Assembly (NCBI GenBank): GCA_001692895.1 | Contig: KV748244.1 | Span: 1 to 64,000 of the forward strand | Length of the DNA: 64,000 nt | Origin: Cenococcum geophilum 1.58 | Lineage: Eukaryota > Ascomycota > Dothideomycetes > Gloniales > Gloniaceae | Reading direction: 5' to 3' | Shown: positions 1-13,407 of the stretch, one piece after another | Position numbering within the stretch: position 1 is the stretch's first letter | Layout of the letters: every line of letters starts with the position of its first letter | Made by a program: the position numbers and the translations under genes | Notes under the pieces: generated by a model | Seen by the model: only the letters and a program-made list of their open reading frames with translations | Told to the model about the DNA's origin: nothing | Databases searched by the model: none

Positions 1-699
1 TACTATAAATATTAATATAGGAGGTTAAATGTTAAGGATTGGTAATGGTTAATAGCTCTGGCTAAATATTTACTATTTTAGTGGTAATATTTAAGGCAAA
101 ATGTAGCAGTAACCATAACGCCGTTTATAATAATTTTGGTAGCGTTAGAATCGCCTTATAAAGCTCTAGAATATAACGTTGGCCGATTATTTATAAAGGC
201 GTTAGTTTGTTATTAATTAATAGTAGTAGAGTTTTAAGCAGAGCTTTAAAGAGGAGATTCGCTTATTTAAGGTAAAATGTAGTAATAACCACCAGGCCGT
301 TCGCAATAATTTTGGTAGCATTAGAATCGCCTTATAAAGTTCTAGAATATAACGTTGGCCGATTATTTATAAAGGCGTTAGTTCGTTATTGATTAATAGC
401 TAAAGGATTTAGTATGGCGCGTGAGTTTATATGAGAATTACATACAAATCGGCGCGAGGGACTAACAAATTTCCGAACTGTGTACCAGACGACAACAACA
501 TAAGATGATTAATCTGTTATGTAAGCAGCTTATGATTGGTTGATCGTCTGGGACCGAGATAAATCAGCCCCCTATTTAGGCACCGCGATCCTTACGATCC
601 TCGGCGAAAGATACGAATGAATTAAAGAACCTGTTACCTTATATTGCAATTGCAGTACCCCCCCAGGTGATACCAACAATTAGATATTAGGTTTATAAC
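1..699. repeat. AT-rich repeat-derived DNA with a direct repeat
   Basis: There is no open gene here. Two 133-bp copies of the same sequence lie at 91-223 and 267-399, offset by exactly 176 bp and differing mostly by C/T and G/A changes. The stretch from 420 to 700 is less AT-rich and of unknown origin. Its link to the Gypsy remnant that follows is not clear. Confidence 0.6.
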
Positions 700-2959
700 G
701 GAGTCCTAGGCTACTAAAGGCCTTAAATAGTTAGTCTATATCCTTTTTTAATTCATTATATAAATACCTCTCTAAGTCTTTTATACCTCCTTAGGTAAGT
801 ACTAAGTAACCCCTAAAAAGCCCTTAGCTTTAACTAAGTTATAAAAGAATTTATCTAGTCTAGATTTAGCCATACTAGATCTAAATACCTTTAAAGAGTT
901 TTTATATATTTATTAATAGCTTCCTCCTATATAGCTTTTAAGAGCCTTATAATAGCTTTCTAATATTCTTTTTAAAGGGGATTAGTATAAGGCTCTAAAC
1001 TTTCTAAAATTAGGCTTAGGGAAGCTTTTACTATAGAGGTAATATTAGTACTAGTACGGGTTTCCTAATAAGCCTTAGGTTTTAAGTTAGTGTTTAGGTT
1101 AAGTTACCTAAAGGAGTAGGCCCGCTTAGTTTATAAGCAGTTTATATACTACTACTATACTAATTATAGGCTAGTAGTTTTCTAAGAGGGTTCTAATTAA
1201 GTCCCTAATTAGATATATTAGTATATTTCTCTAGCATTTCTAGCTTAGGGGAAAATTTTAGAGTTACCTCTAACGCTTAATCTTCTAATTAGCCTAAGTA
1301 GGGCTGGAGGGGTTTCAGCTGCTTTTTAGTAGTATTATAGTCATTATAAAGGGTATTTATGTTTTCCTTAGTATTGCTAATAACTATAGGTATATAAAAG
1401 TCTTTAAGCTTTTAGCGTATCTAGGTATTAGGGCTTATTTAGCCATCTTACCTAAAGGTTTATATTATCGCAATCTCTTACTATTAGAGGGACCTTTTTA
1501 CCTTAACGCGACGGCTTTCTATAGGGTATCCGTAAAGTTTTTATTTAGGTTATTATAAGGTTTTAAAAGAGAAATAGTAGATATAAATAAATAATCTAGT
1601 CCTTAAGTTAGCTGCCCTTTTAAAATAGAGTAGGAGGAATTTAAATATATAGGGGCTATAAGGTACGATTATAGAAATAGATAAATTATAAAGGAGATAA
1701 ATCCTTAAGGAGGTAAGGCCTCTAAAATTATAAAAACTATATACTATAGGTATGTGCCTCTAGTATAAAACTAGCAACTATCTAAGGGGTATCCGGGGGT
1801 TATCTTAAGGGCAACCTAAAGTAACCGCAATAATATCCCTTACACTTAGTAATTAAAGTACTTACTTTTTATACAGCTAAAAGGACTACTTTACTAAGAA
1901 CCACTAAATAAAGGTAAATGCGGATAAGGTTTTATTAATTTAGAAGGATAGTATAGAGTTAGAAAAAGAGGAACCTTAGAGGAAAACTTCTCTCTAGAGT
2001 TAAAAGGGATTAATATATTATATATTAATCTAGGTCAGCTAGTTAGTAAAAAAAGCTATACTATCTCTTATACTTTATTCTATAATAAATATTAAGTCTT
2101 AACCTCTACTTTAGCTAACTCTAGAGTAAATACCTTTACCTTAATAGATGCTTAGTAAGTTATAAAGCTAGCTAACTTTTTAAATATACCCCTTATAAAA
2201 CTACCTAAACTAATTCCTATTTATAGGTATAATAGATAAATAAGGTTACCTATTATAACTATCTTACGGATTTACCTTTAAATTAATAGATAAAGGTAAT
2301 ATAATATCCCCTTCCTTATTATAGACCTCGGAAGTTATAATATAATCTTTTTAAAAAAATAGCTAGCTTATTTAGGCTTATAGCTTAATATATAGAGTAA
2401 ATGGCTTACCTAGCCTAAAACCTTACCCCTAACCCCTTCCTTTATAAAAAAAATAGTACTATAATAGAAAACCTTATACGGCCCTAAATTAATACTATTT
2501 ACTAAGCCGATGCTATATATAGGGATTAGGCCTTTAAGAAAAATATATAGCTTAATCTATAACAGATCTATATACTCTGCCGCCTCTAGACTACCTATAT
2601 TACGCTACCTATACTATAAAGCTAGGAAGTTAGTAATAACCTATTTAGGTCCTTTATAGAAAACTTAGGCCCTATATAGCTATAAATAAAGGCTAAAAAA
2701 TACTAGATGTTATACTAAACTAATAAACTAGAAGGATAATTTATAGAATATAGAATATAAGCTAAGGAAGATTATAAACCCTATACTATAAAATATAGCC
2801 TAATAAAAGTTTATAAAGAAACCTATGGACCTCCTACTAGTTAATATCTACTATATTAACGCCGTAGGATCTTATTAGAATTTAGTTTAACCTAATACTA
2901 TTATCTTTACTACTAGCTTATATAAAATTAATTCAATAATTAAGGAAAAGGAAAGTAAG
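700..2959 (+). mobile_element. Older Ty3/Gypsy element, 5' part (gag-protease remnant)
   Basis: This is a decayed retrotransposon reading on the + strand. Around 2110-2400 one frame, apart from TAA/TAG codons, resembles a Gypsy aspartic protease region: a T-L-I-D-A block, then L-P-K-L-I-P-I-Y, then I-P-F-L-I-I-D-L-G. Stops sit where CAA, CAG or TGG would be expected, the mark of RIP. The reading is cut at 2959 by the younger element and continues after 9879 with reverse transcriptase, so the two parts are one interrupted element. I could not find a 5' LTR matching the LTR at 13182-13407, so the left end is lost or unrecognisable. Confidence 0.7.
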
Positions 2960-3146
2960 TGTCACGGCACTGACCTGATGCATACTGTTTTATACTATCT
3001 TATACTATTCCCTACTGTTGGCTAGCCCACCACTAGCGACTTGGCGGCCGGCCCTACTATTTATATACAATACCCCCTTTCCACCTTCTTCCCCTCTTTA
3101 TACCACAACGTAGTTATTTAGTCTACTTTATTGCAGCACTGTAACA
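2960..3146 (+). repeat. 5' LTR of the nested Gypsy element
   Basis: The 187-bp repeat starts TGTCACGGCAC and ends GTAACA. It aligns without gaps to 9688-9874. It differs at about 20 sites, and every difference I could see is a transition. Confidence 0.93.
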
Positions 3147-6100
3147 GTTTGTGGTATCTTTAATTTACGCCCCGTTACGATCACTAATTCCCTATACCCT
3201 AGCCAATTAACCTCTACCCCAAAGCAATCGCGACCTACGCGCGCCTCTGCTGAAACTAACACGTTCCCAGTATAGTCTTAGAATAATCCTTAGTTTTTAC
3301 CTAGCGCCTAAATGGGCAACACTAATGACGCCAAAATGGCCGAAACCTAGAACCCCCGCGACGTTTTTATAGACCTATTTACAGAGATATACCCCAATAT
3401 CGCGTGGATAATCCGCCGCTCCCTACTATACCCTAAAACCTTTAAGCCTAGCAAAGCTTACCTTACCCTTGTTAACTATACTAATAAGTTCCTTAACAAT
3501 ATTAAAGTAGGACTATAGTGCATATATAATATAAACACCGCTAATAAGAAAGCTAACGAAAACCTTAGTGCCCTTATTACTTTCTAAACAGGAACTATTA
3601 ACTCCTAGGCAGAGACTATTACCGTTCTAAAATAATTAACCCCTATAATAACGGTAGTAACCTAGCAGAAAAAACGGAGATCTAAAGACCCGCTAATATT
3701 TAGCGGAAAAGGCACCCNNCTAGAATNATAAGCTAATTTTAANACCTGGCATATTAANATTAAGGGAGTCTTNNACNGGGACTGGGACTACTTTAATATA
3801 GTTTAGTCCTAGATCCTTTANATCTNNGATATNCTAAAGGACAAGGCCTATAAGTTTATTAAGTAGGGCCTAGAGCTTATANANAAGAACCTAAANAATA
3901 TATCTANNTNGAAATGGCCTACTAAGGAAGATATGCTTAAAGACCTTACTGCCCACTATAAGGTCCTTAATATAACCTAGGTCGCAAAGAATAAGCTTAA
4001 CTATTTCCCCTAAGGCGAGCGTAATTACTGGTCTTAGAAGGGAGAGCTTAATAAGCTAATAGTTTGCGCTGAAAAGACAGATAAATAGAAGGTGGACCTA
4101 TTCTAAAAGTTTATCTCTCTAAAGATGGAAGAGCTGGTACTTAGACTGGCCTATAAAATTAATAATAGTAACTATACAGGTTAAAGTAAGTAGATAAATG
4201 TGTTTACTAAGAACCTCGCAAACTATATATACCGAGCTAACCTTAAGAAGAACGCTAACTACTGCCTACCTACCTAAGCCCCTGCCCCTATGTTAACCCC
4301 AACCCTAGTAGTAACTAGAGAACCTATAGATCTTAATAGAATCTTAAACACGGAGCGCAAGCGCCGCGTTAATAATAGACTATACCTTACCTATAGCCTA
4401 CCCGGCCACTAGAAGGATACCTATAACCCCACTAAGATAGTAAACCCAGTCCTAATACCACCCCGTTAAATAACGCGAATAAATAACCGCGGACGCGGTA
4501 ACTATGGAATCTATTATAGACGTAGCGACCGCGGAGCCTATTATAGCCACGGCGGATAACCCCCCCCCTTTAACCCTACGGCTCAGTTACTCTAAACTAT
4601 ACCCTATATAGGAGCCTAACCCGTTAATAACGCCCAGTATTAGTAACTTCGCGCTAGCAAATATAAATACGGCCACGTTGTTGGTGAGGTATTATCTTCC
4701 TATACCCTAACCAAAATAGAGATAGACACCGCCAGCTAGATAGACACTAGACCGCCCCACTAAGACAGCTCTATACCCCAGTCGTTAAAAGGTAAACCCT
4801 TAGACTAAGTTACGCCTAAGGGTNTAAACTATATAAGGAGGAAGACGAGAAGATTAGGTCCCTGTTACTAGATTAATTAGTCCTTTCTATTAATAAACTG
4901 CTACTTAATCTTAGATTAGTAAATAGTAATAAGAAATTAATCCTTATTTAAACCCAACTCTCCTTATTATATAACCTATACCCCTAAGTTTATATTAATA
5001 TAGTAAGCCTAGTAGACTCCGGTAGTACTATAATAGCATTTACTAATGCAGAGTCTATTATAAGAAAGTATAACATTATAATTAAGAAGCTGCTAGCACC
5101 TAGGCCACTATGCCTCGCAGATAGTATCCCAACTTCGCTTATTACGGACTACTTTACCGCCTAAATATTAATCGGCCTCCATATTAAAGCTATACTCTTT
5201 TTTATTACTAAACTCTCGCCTACTACCCTAATTATCTTAGGTATGCCCTAGCTTTAGAAGCATAAGCCCTGTCCTAGCTTTAGGAAACTTAAGATCCGCT
5301 TTAACTTAGACTACTACTTTAGGCACTACCTCCTATAGGGGATAGCCGACGTTAGCAGAGACGCCCTATATGGATACTTAGTACTACTAAGCCTAGTGCC
5401 TAGGACTATATATAAAGCCCTAATAGTAGAAGACGTTCCTAATAAAGGGGAGCCTATATAGCTGTAAAGAAATAAGATAGTAGAAGACTAGACTAACCTA
5501 GCACTTAAGACTAAAATAATAGGCTAGCCAGCCCTACCGAGACTAAGGAAGAAGGTCCGCTTTACGCCGCTACTACTAAGAAACCAACCCTAACCTAGGC
5601 ACCATTTAAACCCCAGCCGCCTAGCCTAATACCTAGAACTAAGCCATATACTATATACGCACACTATAGCTTGCATTATAGTAAGGACTGGCTATAGAAC
5701 TACTAAGACCCGGATAATAGAAACCGCGCTACCGTAACGCCTAACCTTATACCTATCTCCCGCGCGTACTATATAGGGCCGCCACCTTATTTCCGCCCCC
5801 CTAGGCCGACTAAGCCGTGCTAGCCTAGCTATAGCACTAGAGAGCTAGATATGCCCTAACCTGGACAATATTAAATACACCTATACTGTTAATTTTACCT
5901 AGTTCTATAAATAAAAAGATATAAAGGTAATAAGGATCTATATAGTGGAGCTAGTAGAACTAGTTAAATAAGATAAGTACTAATAGCTGCTTAAAGAGCT
6001 GCCTATAGGCCTAATAGAAGTACCGAACCTATTAGAAAGGTCTTTCCGCCGGCTAGTGGAAGGCGACTATATAATAAAGGAAGCCCGTAAAGCGCTCCCC

Positions 6101-9100
6101 CTCTATTTCTATAACTTCCTTAAGATAAATCTAAAAACCAAATCTAAGCTTTTACGTTGGAAGATAGTCGATACTAATATTAAAAAATTCCTAAAAGGCA
6201 AACCAGAATTAACCCGCGAAGATATTCTATAACGCTTACTAAAGGAGTTTAGTAAATATATTAAGCACTTCCTCCCTAAGAACGCAGATAAGCTACCCCC
6301 TTACCAACTATAGGACTATAAAATTAAGATTACCCCCGGAAACTAGGCCCTATACTATAAAAATAGACCACTCTTACCTACTAAACTTAGGTGTGTAAAG
6401 AAGTGGATTAATAAGATACTGGATAAGGGTTTTATCCGCGAATTAACCTTACTAGCTACCGTACTACTCCTCCTCGCTACTAAGCCCAGCAGCGGTATAT
6501 AAATCTACTATAACTACTAAGGCCTAAATATAGTCACTATTAAGAATTAATACCTACTACCACTAATCCGCGAGATACTTGACGCACTTTATGGCGCTAA
6601 GTACTTTACTAAACTTAATATAATTACTGTGTTTAACCGGATCCGGATTGCGGAGGGCTATAAATAGCTTATAGTATTTATTACCCGGTTCGGACTCTAT
6701 AAAATACTAGTTATACTATTCGGCCTCTATAACGCACCCGCTACGTTCCAGAACTATATTAACTATATTCTACATAACGCCCTTAACGACTACTGCACTG
6801 CCTACCTTAATAACGTCCTTATCTTTTCTAAAACACGCGCTAAGCACACTAAGTATATAAATAAAGTCATCCAAAGACTCGGCAATACTGGACTTTAGAT
6901 TAATATTAATAAGTCTAAGTTCTACTCTACTAAAATAAAATACCTTAGCTTAATTATCTCGACTAATAGTATAACTATAAACCCTAAGAAGATACAGGCC
7001 TTATAGGAATAAAAGGACCCAACATTAATTAAAGAACTATAACAATTTCTCGGCTTCGCGAATTTCTACTAATAATTTATCTAAGGCTACTCTACTATCG
7101 CTATACCTATGATAAAACTTCTAAAGAAGGATATTAGATAGCTATAGGGACTAAAACAAGCCAAATCGTTTAAGGCCCTTAAGGGAGCCTTTACTTCAGC
7201 ACTAGTACTAGCATACTATAACTATACGAAGAAAACAGTGGTAGAGATAGACGTATTAAATTAGGCTTCCGGCGGAGTCCTTTCCCAGTATAATAATAAC
7301 GGAAAATTAAAACCGGTCGCATTCTTCTCTATAAAGCACTCCGCGCTAGAATGTAACTATAAGATCTATAATAAAGAACTCCTAGCTATTATTAAGGCTT
7401 TAGAGGAATAGTGTCCTAAGCTATAAGGGACTAAGGAGCCGTTTAAAATTATTACCAACTATAAAAACCTATAGACGTTTATAACTACTAAGCAGCTAAA
7501 CTAGCGCTAAGTCCAGTAGGTAGAGTTTCTTTTATAGTTTAACTTTATAATTATATACAGACCTAGTAATAAAGCTATGCTCCCTAACGCTCTAAGCTAG
7601 CTACTAGGAATAAGGCCTAAGGACGCTAATAATAAACGCCTCCGCTACCGAGCCTAAGTCGTTATACCGCCCCAGAAAGTTAACCCTATAATCTTAGAAG
7701 AATTACTATATAAGTCCCGTAACTCTAACAATATAGAGTTTGTAGCCGCTCTAGACCCTAAAATAGCCGAAAAGTTACTAGATAAGTTAATTTGGCTAAA
7801 ATACTAGGAGAATAAACTCGTAAGAGATATAGTGGCAGCCCTACGTAATTAGAAAGCTTACCATTAGCTAAAGAAAATTAGGAAATTACTTTATTGCGAT
7901 AAGTTAGAATACAGTATCGTTAACGGATAGATCTACTTCCACTAACGTCTCTTCGTCCCTAACGCCCTAGACCTCCGCCTAAAAGTTACCTATCGCTCTT
8001 ATAGCAGCGGCCCCGCTAGTTACCCCGGCCGGGTTAAAACTTTTAACCTTTTAAACCAAACATACTGGTAGCTAGGAATCTCCCAGTTTATAGCTACCTT
8101 CGTTAAAAACTATACCCTATACTTTCGCATTAAGACCCCCTATTCTGCCCCGCCCGGTTTCCTAAAGCCACTAGAATTACCCGCCCGCCCGTAAACTAAT
8201 ATCTCAATTAACTATATTATAACGCTGCTAGTATACTAACGCTACGGCAAGGCATATAAATATATCCTTATTATTATAGACCGCCTAACTAAAATATAAT
8301 ACCTCGTTCTAGTAACAGGACTCTTAATAAAGGAGTTAGTTAATAGCTTTATTAACAACGTATATAAGCTCTACGGTGCACTAAGTATAATTATCTCTAA
8401 TTACGGTATATAATTTATCAGCAACTTCTAGCGACGACTAAGTAAACGCCTTAAGACAACCTTATAACTAAGCTTAGCCTAGTACCTAGAAACAGATAGC
8501 TAAACTAAAATTATTAACGCCGCCGTAAATAAATACCTTTATGCTTTTATTAGCTTTATATAGGATAACTAGGTTAACTACCTGCTACTTACTAAGTTTG
8601 CTACAAATAACTAAGTTAACGAGAGCATAGGTATCTCCCCGTTTTTTGCAAACTATGGCTTTAACCCTCGCCTTAGAATTAAGCCTGCTGGCCCCTACCT
8701 ACTAATACTATTAGCATAAGTAAAGAAGGAGTTCTTCTGCGCAGACTCTATGGCTAACCGCTTTAAGCGGATATTAATATAGCTTAAGGCCCTAGCCCGG
8801 ATTTTATAGTAACGCTATAAAGATAATACTAATACCCGTAGGGATAAGAGCGCGTTATTTTATAAAGGTGATATGGTTATAGTTAGCTTAGAAAATATAA
8901 AGATAAATAAACTTAAGAAGAAATGGGACAATAAATGGGACAGCTTATATCCCGTACTCGCAGTATACTAAGGGGTAGTTGTAGTAGACCTCCCGGACTA
9001 TATCTAAGTAAATAAATCCTTTTATATATCTAAGGTCCGCCTCTAGGCTATTAAAGAGATCCCTAGCCAAGTAAATATTAATACTATAGAGCGCCGTAAT

Positions 9101-9687
9101 ATATAAGGACGAGTGACAGAGAGAGATAATAACGGCAATATAGAAGACAAATGGGAGTTTAAGAAAATCCTTAATGTATATAACGAAGACCCCTAGGGCC
9201 TAACTTATAAGATTAAATAGAAATATTATAAGGATATAACCTGGTAGCTAGAGGAAGACCTAAAGGGTTATAAATAAGCTGTATAGCGCTTCTATAAGCA
9301 ACACCCTAAGAAGCCAAGACCCCCAAACTGGGCACGAGATAAGGAAAAGTTACGTTAAGGTTGCGGCCGACCACCGTATTAAAATTTATAGTGGTTAAGA
9401 TGTTATAGAACTTTAACCAGCGGTCGAAGTTATCTAATTAGCCAAATTCTCGCTAAGAAACGCTATACGGACTAATTTAGGTGGCGGTATAGAGTTCTGC
9501 TAACCTTACTCACTAAACTAACCAATTAGGATTTTCCATGCCCGGCATAGAAAATCGCTATTGGCTCGGTTAAGGGCGGTAAGCAGAACTAATATCTTTG
9601 CGGTAGAAAATAGGCAACCCCGTATACTGCCTATTTTTAAGTTATTTATTTAGTTTAGGGACCAAACCGTCTAGGGGAGAGGAGTAC

Positions 9688-9874
9688 TGTTACGGCACTA
9701 ACCTGACGTATACTATTTCATACTATCTCGTACTGTTCCCTACTATTGGCTGGCCCACTACTAGCGACTTAGCGGCCGGCCCTACTATTTGTATACAATA
9801 CCCCCTTTCTACCTTCTTCCCCTCTTTATACTATAACGTAGTTATTTAGTCTACTTTATTATAGCACTATGATA
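9688..9874 (+). repeat. 3' LTR of the nested Gypsy element
   Basis: The 187-bp repeat starts TGTTACGGCAC, directly after a purine-rich tract. Its inner end matches the 5' LTR and is followed by the target duplication GTAAG. Confidence 0.93.
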
Positions 9875-12800
9875 GTAAGCGAGCTTATAGATAAGGAGCT
9901 AGTAGAACAAAAACTACCCCATTAATACTAGAAATTTAAAGATATATTCTCTAAGGTAGTGTCTAATATATTCCCGCCTTACTAACTATATAACTATAAG
10001 ATTAAGGTTAAGCTAGGTAAGAAAAACACTATTAGCTTTAGCCCTCTTTACTAGTAGTCTACTACTAAATATAGGCTATAAAGTAGTACCTTATTAACAA
10101 CCTAGATATGGGCTTTATTAAGCCTAGCTAAGCCCTTTTAACTTACCTATTTTCTTTACTAAAAGGCTAAATAGAGGACTTTATTTCTATATTAACTATT
10201 ATAAACTAAATAATATAACCCACAAGGACCGCTATCTATTACCCCTACTTAATAAGACTTTAGCCTAAGTAGAGCTAAGGTTTTTATAAAGCTTAATATC
10301 CATTAGGCCTTCTACTAAATTAAAACAAACCCTAGGTCTAAGGATCTTACTATATTTTAGACTTATTACAAAATATATAAATATAAAGTACTTCCTTTTA
10401 GACTAACTAACGGACTAGCTATATACTAGCGGTATATAAATTATATACTCTTTAACTACCTTAATAATTTCTATACAACCTACTTAAATAATATTATAAT
10501 CTACTTTAAGAATAAGCTAGAATACGAGGAGTATATTTATAAAGTTCTATAATAACTCCGTAAAGCTAGCCTTTAGACTAATATTAAGATGTTAAAGTTT
10601 AGTGTTAAGCGTATAAAGTACTTAGGGTTTATTATTAGTATAAATAGAATTAAAACCGGCCTAAAAAAACGGCTATAATTACTTAGTAGATATCCCTACG
10701 GACTATAAAGGGGGCGTAATTATTCCTAGATTTCCATAACTTCTACTAATACTTTATTAAGGACTATAGTAAGATTACTAGGCTTCTTAACCACCTTACC
10801 TAAAAAGGCCAGCCCTTTTACCTTAACGCTGTATATATGTAGGCCTTTAATAAGTTTAAAACATAGCTAGTCATAGCCTTACTACTTGCTTAATTTTACC
10901 TAGAACGGCTCTTAATACTAAAAACTAATGCCTTAGACAGCATAATAGTAGGCGTTTATTTTTAAAAGTAACCAGATAAAGAATAGTATCCTATTATATA
11001 CTATTTGAAGACTATAGTAAATACTAAGCCAAACTACTATATTCACGACAAAGAGATGCTAGCTATTATTTCTAGCTTTAAGTACTAGCGTATATAGCTA
11101 AAGGGGACCTCTAAGCCTATTTAGTTGGTTTCTAATTATAAAGCCTTAGCATATTTTATAATAATAAAAGCCCTTATTTCTCGTTAGGTATACTAGGCAG
11201 ATATACTATCTTAGTTTAATTTTCTAATTATATATAGGCTAAGTGCCACTAACTGTGTAGACACTCCTATTAGGCGTAAATAGAATATAAAGAACTAGAT
11301 AGTTATAAAGATTTTATTATAAACCTAAACGCTACTATACCCAGAGCACATTAACCTTTAAATATAGGTAGAACTAAATATAGACTCTCTAGACGCTAAA
11401 ATATATTCTATTAACTCTATAGAACTTAATCTTATTAATAAACTACTATAAGTAAACTATACGGCCCCTTCTTTACAGGAGTACCGTAAAAAGATAAAGG
11501 ATATTACTAGCCTATAGTCCCTTAAAAATACACTACTTAAGTACTGTAAATGGCTAGTAGTAGTAAAGGAATAGAACTAATAGACCTAGCTTATTGCCAA
11601 AGCATATACCTAAGTCTTTACGGCCTACCCTATAAAAATAAGACCTATAGGATTATTAGTAAATAATACTACTGGCCCAGGATAGTTATAGATATTAACC
11701 GTTATATACAGAACTGTAATAACTACTATAGGTTTATAATTCCATAAGATAAGACCCTAGGACTATTAAAACGTCTCCTAATACCGGAACGCCCCTAGTA
11801 GTATATCTTTATAAACTTTTATAGGTTATCTATAAACTGTAATAGTTATAATATAGTTATAATTCTAGTTAACTACTTTAGCAAGCGCCTATTCTTAATC
11901 CCCTATTATAAGAATATTAACACTAAAGAGGCTGCCTAACTATATATTTATTATATCTACCGAATCTATAGACTACTAAATACTATTATATCCAATTACA
12001 GACTGCAGTTTATATTAGCTTTTTAGAATAAGTTTACCTAAATCTTAGGTATTAAGCTAAAACTCTCTATAATACTACCCTTAAATAAACGGCTAGATAG
12101 AGGTTATAAATTAATATTTAAACTAGAGACTCTAGCCCTTTGTTAACTACTTCTAGGATAACTAGACTAAATTACTACCCCTAATAAACTATACCTAAGC
12201 AACTCTACCTTATAACTTTATAGGATTTGCCCCTATTTAACTAGAAATAGGCTATTTACCCTATATAAGCTTTAATTGGGAAAGACTAAAAGGGCCCTAG
12301 ACTATATGTAAGAAACTGCCTTATAAGGAAGCCTAGTAGTATACTAAGCGCTTAAAAGAAGCTTAAATAGTAGCCTATATAAATCTAATAAAGGCTTAAA
12401 AATTAATAAAATAGTAGATAAATAAGTATAGGTAAGAGCCTAATTTTACTATAGGTAATATAGTTTGGGTTATAATAAAGAACTAAAAGATAGAACGGCC
12501 TAGCTGTAAGCTTAACTACTAAATAAAAAGACTATATAAAATCCTTAGTAAAGTAAGAAACTTATATAAGGTTAAGCTCCCAGATTTAATAAAAGTCTAT
12601 TATATTTTTTTACTAATTAAGTCATAGAAGGCCGCTATAGACCCTTTACCAGGATAAGTTAACCTACCCCTACTACTAATTTAAGTTAACAGTAAAGATA
12701 AGTAGGAAATTAAAGAAATACTAGCTTATAAACTTATAAGGGGAACGCTAAAGTACCGCGTTAGTTAGAAAGGATATAATCTAGACCCTACCTAGTACCC

Positions 12801-13181
12801 TATATAGAATTTTATAAGTAGTTCCTATAAGCTTTAAAAGTTCTATAGCCGTTACCCTAATAAACCTAAACCCCTAAAGTACCTAGAGGAATAGATAGAA
12901 TGCTAGTATAAAAAAATAATAAGCTACTAGAAGAGTATAAAGATAAAAACGTCTATATGTATCCCTTGTACTAATGACTGCTAATAATAAGTGGCCCGTG
13001 CGAGAAATTCTAGCTACTCTACATCAGGCCCGCGCACGTTTAATACCTCCCTAACATTTCCCTTTAAGCAGGCCTTTTAATTGGTGCGCATGGGCCACAA
13101 TTTATTAGACGCAGTTATTAGTGCAAGAGATAATACGGATATATAAAGCCTGAGAGTAGGCTTTTGCGGAGGGGGGGGTAA
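9875..13181 (+). mobile_element. Older Ty3/Gypsy element, 3' part (RT-RNase H-integrase-chromodomain)
   Basis: This continues the pol gene interrupted at 2959. The frame resumes with a K-D-I-F-S-K block and an R-Y-P-L-P-like region. The reverse transcriptase core reads YLNNIIIY at 10481-10504, an altered YLDD-type motif. RNase H and integrase remnants follow, then a chromodomain-like tail (K-G-Y-N-L-D-P-T, about 12700-12880). A G-rich tract at 13168-13178 precedes the 3' LTR. Stops are dense and mostly TAA/TAG from C-to-T change. The element is older than, and unrelated in LTR sequence to, the one inserted in it. Confidence 0.85.
12963..13130. repeat. Short inverted-repeat element (MITE-like)
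   Basis: The arms at about 12965-13001 and 13085-13127 are imperfect inverted copies. They share cores such as ACTAAT, ACTGC, TAATAA and GTGGCCC. This gives a roughly 165-bp foldback lying between the chromodomain remnant and the 3' LTR of the older Gypsy element. Confidence 0.5.
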
Positions 13182-13407
13182 TATTACGGCACTGGCAGAA
13201 AGCGGCAGTTATAGTAGACGCTATGGTAGACGCAGAGCTTACGTGACTCTTACGTGACTAGGAGATTGTATAAAAATTCCCGCGTTGCTGCTCGTCTTTT
13301 CCTTTCCTTTTCTTTAGCTTTAGATCCTCGTTTATAGACAATCCAATCGTACAGGTTTGCGCGTCCCTCTCGCCGTGCTCGTGCCTCGATTGACTAAGTC
13401 GCTAACA
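13182..13407 (+). repeat. Putative 3' LTR of the older Gypsy element
   Basis: It begins TATTACGGCAC (an altered TGTTACGGCAC start) immediately after a purine-rich tract and ends GCTAACA. It contains a TATAAAA box near 13270. No second copy was seen at the left end, so its boundaries rest on end motifs only. Confidence 0.6.

Larger units (their letters stand above)
2960..9874 (+). mobile_element. RIP-mutated chromodomain Ty3/Gypsy LTR retrotransposon (nested insertion)
   Basis: This is a complete 6915-bp element bounded by two 187-bp LTRs and flanked by the 5-bp target duplication GTAAG (2955-2959 and 9875-9879). The gene order is gag with a CCHC-type knuckle near 4375, protease, reverse transcriptase with a YLNNVLIF core at 6803-6829 (an altered YLDD-type motif), RNase H, integrase (D-R-L-T-K block near 8278), and a C-terminal chromodomain-like block (about 9175-9270). 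A purine-rich tract (9675-9684) precedes the 3' LTR. Nearly every CAA, CAG and TGG codon is now TAA or TAG, so no protein can be made. It inserted inside an older Gypsy pol gene. Scattered N calls occur at 3718-3912. Confidence 0.93.
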
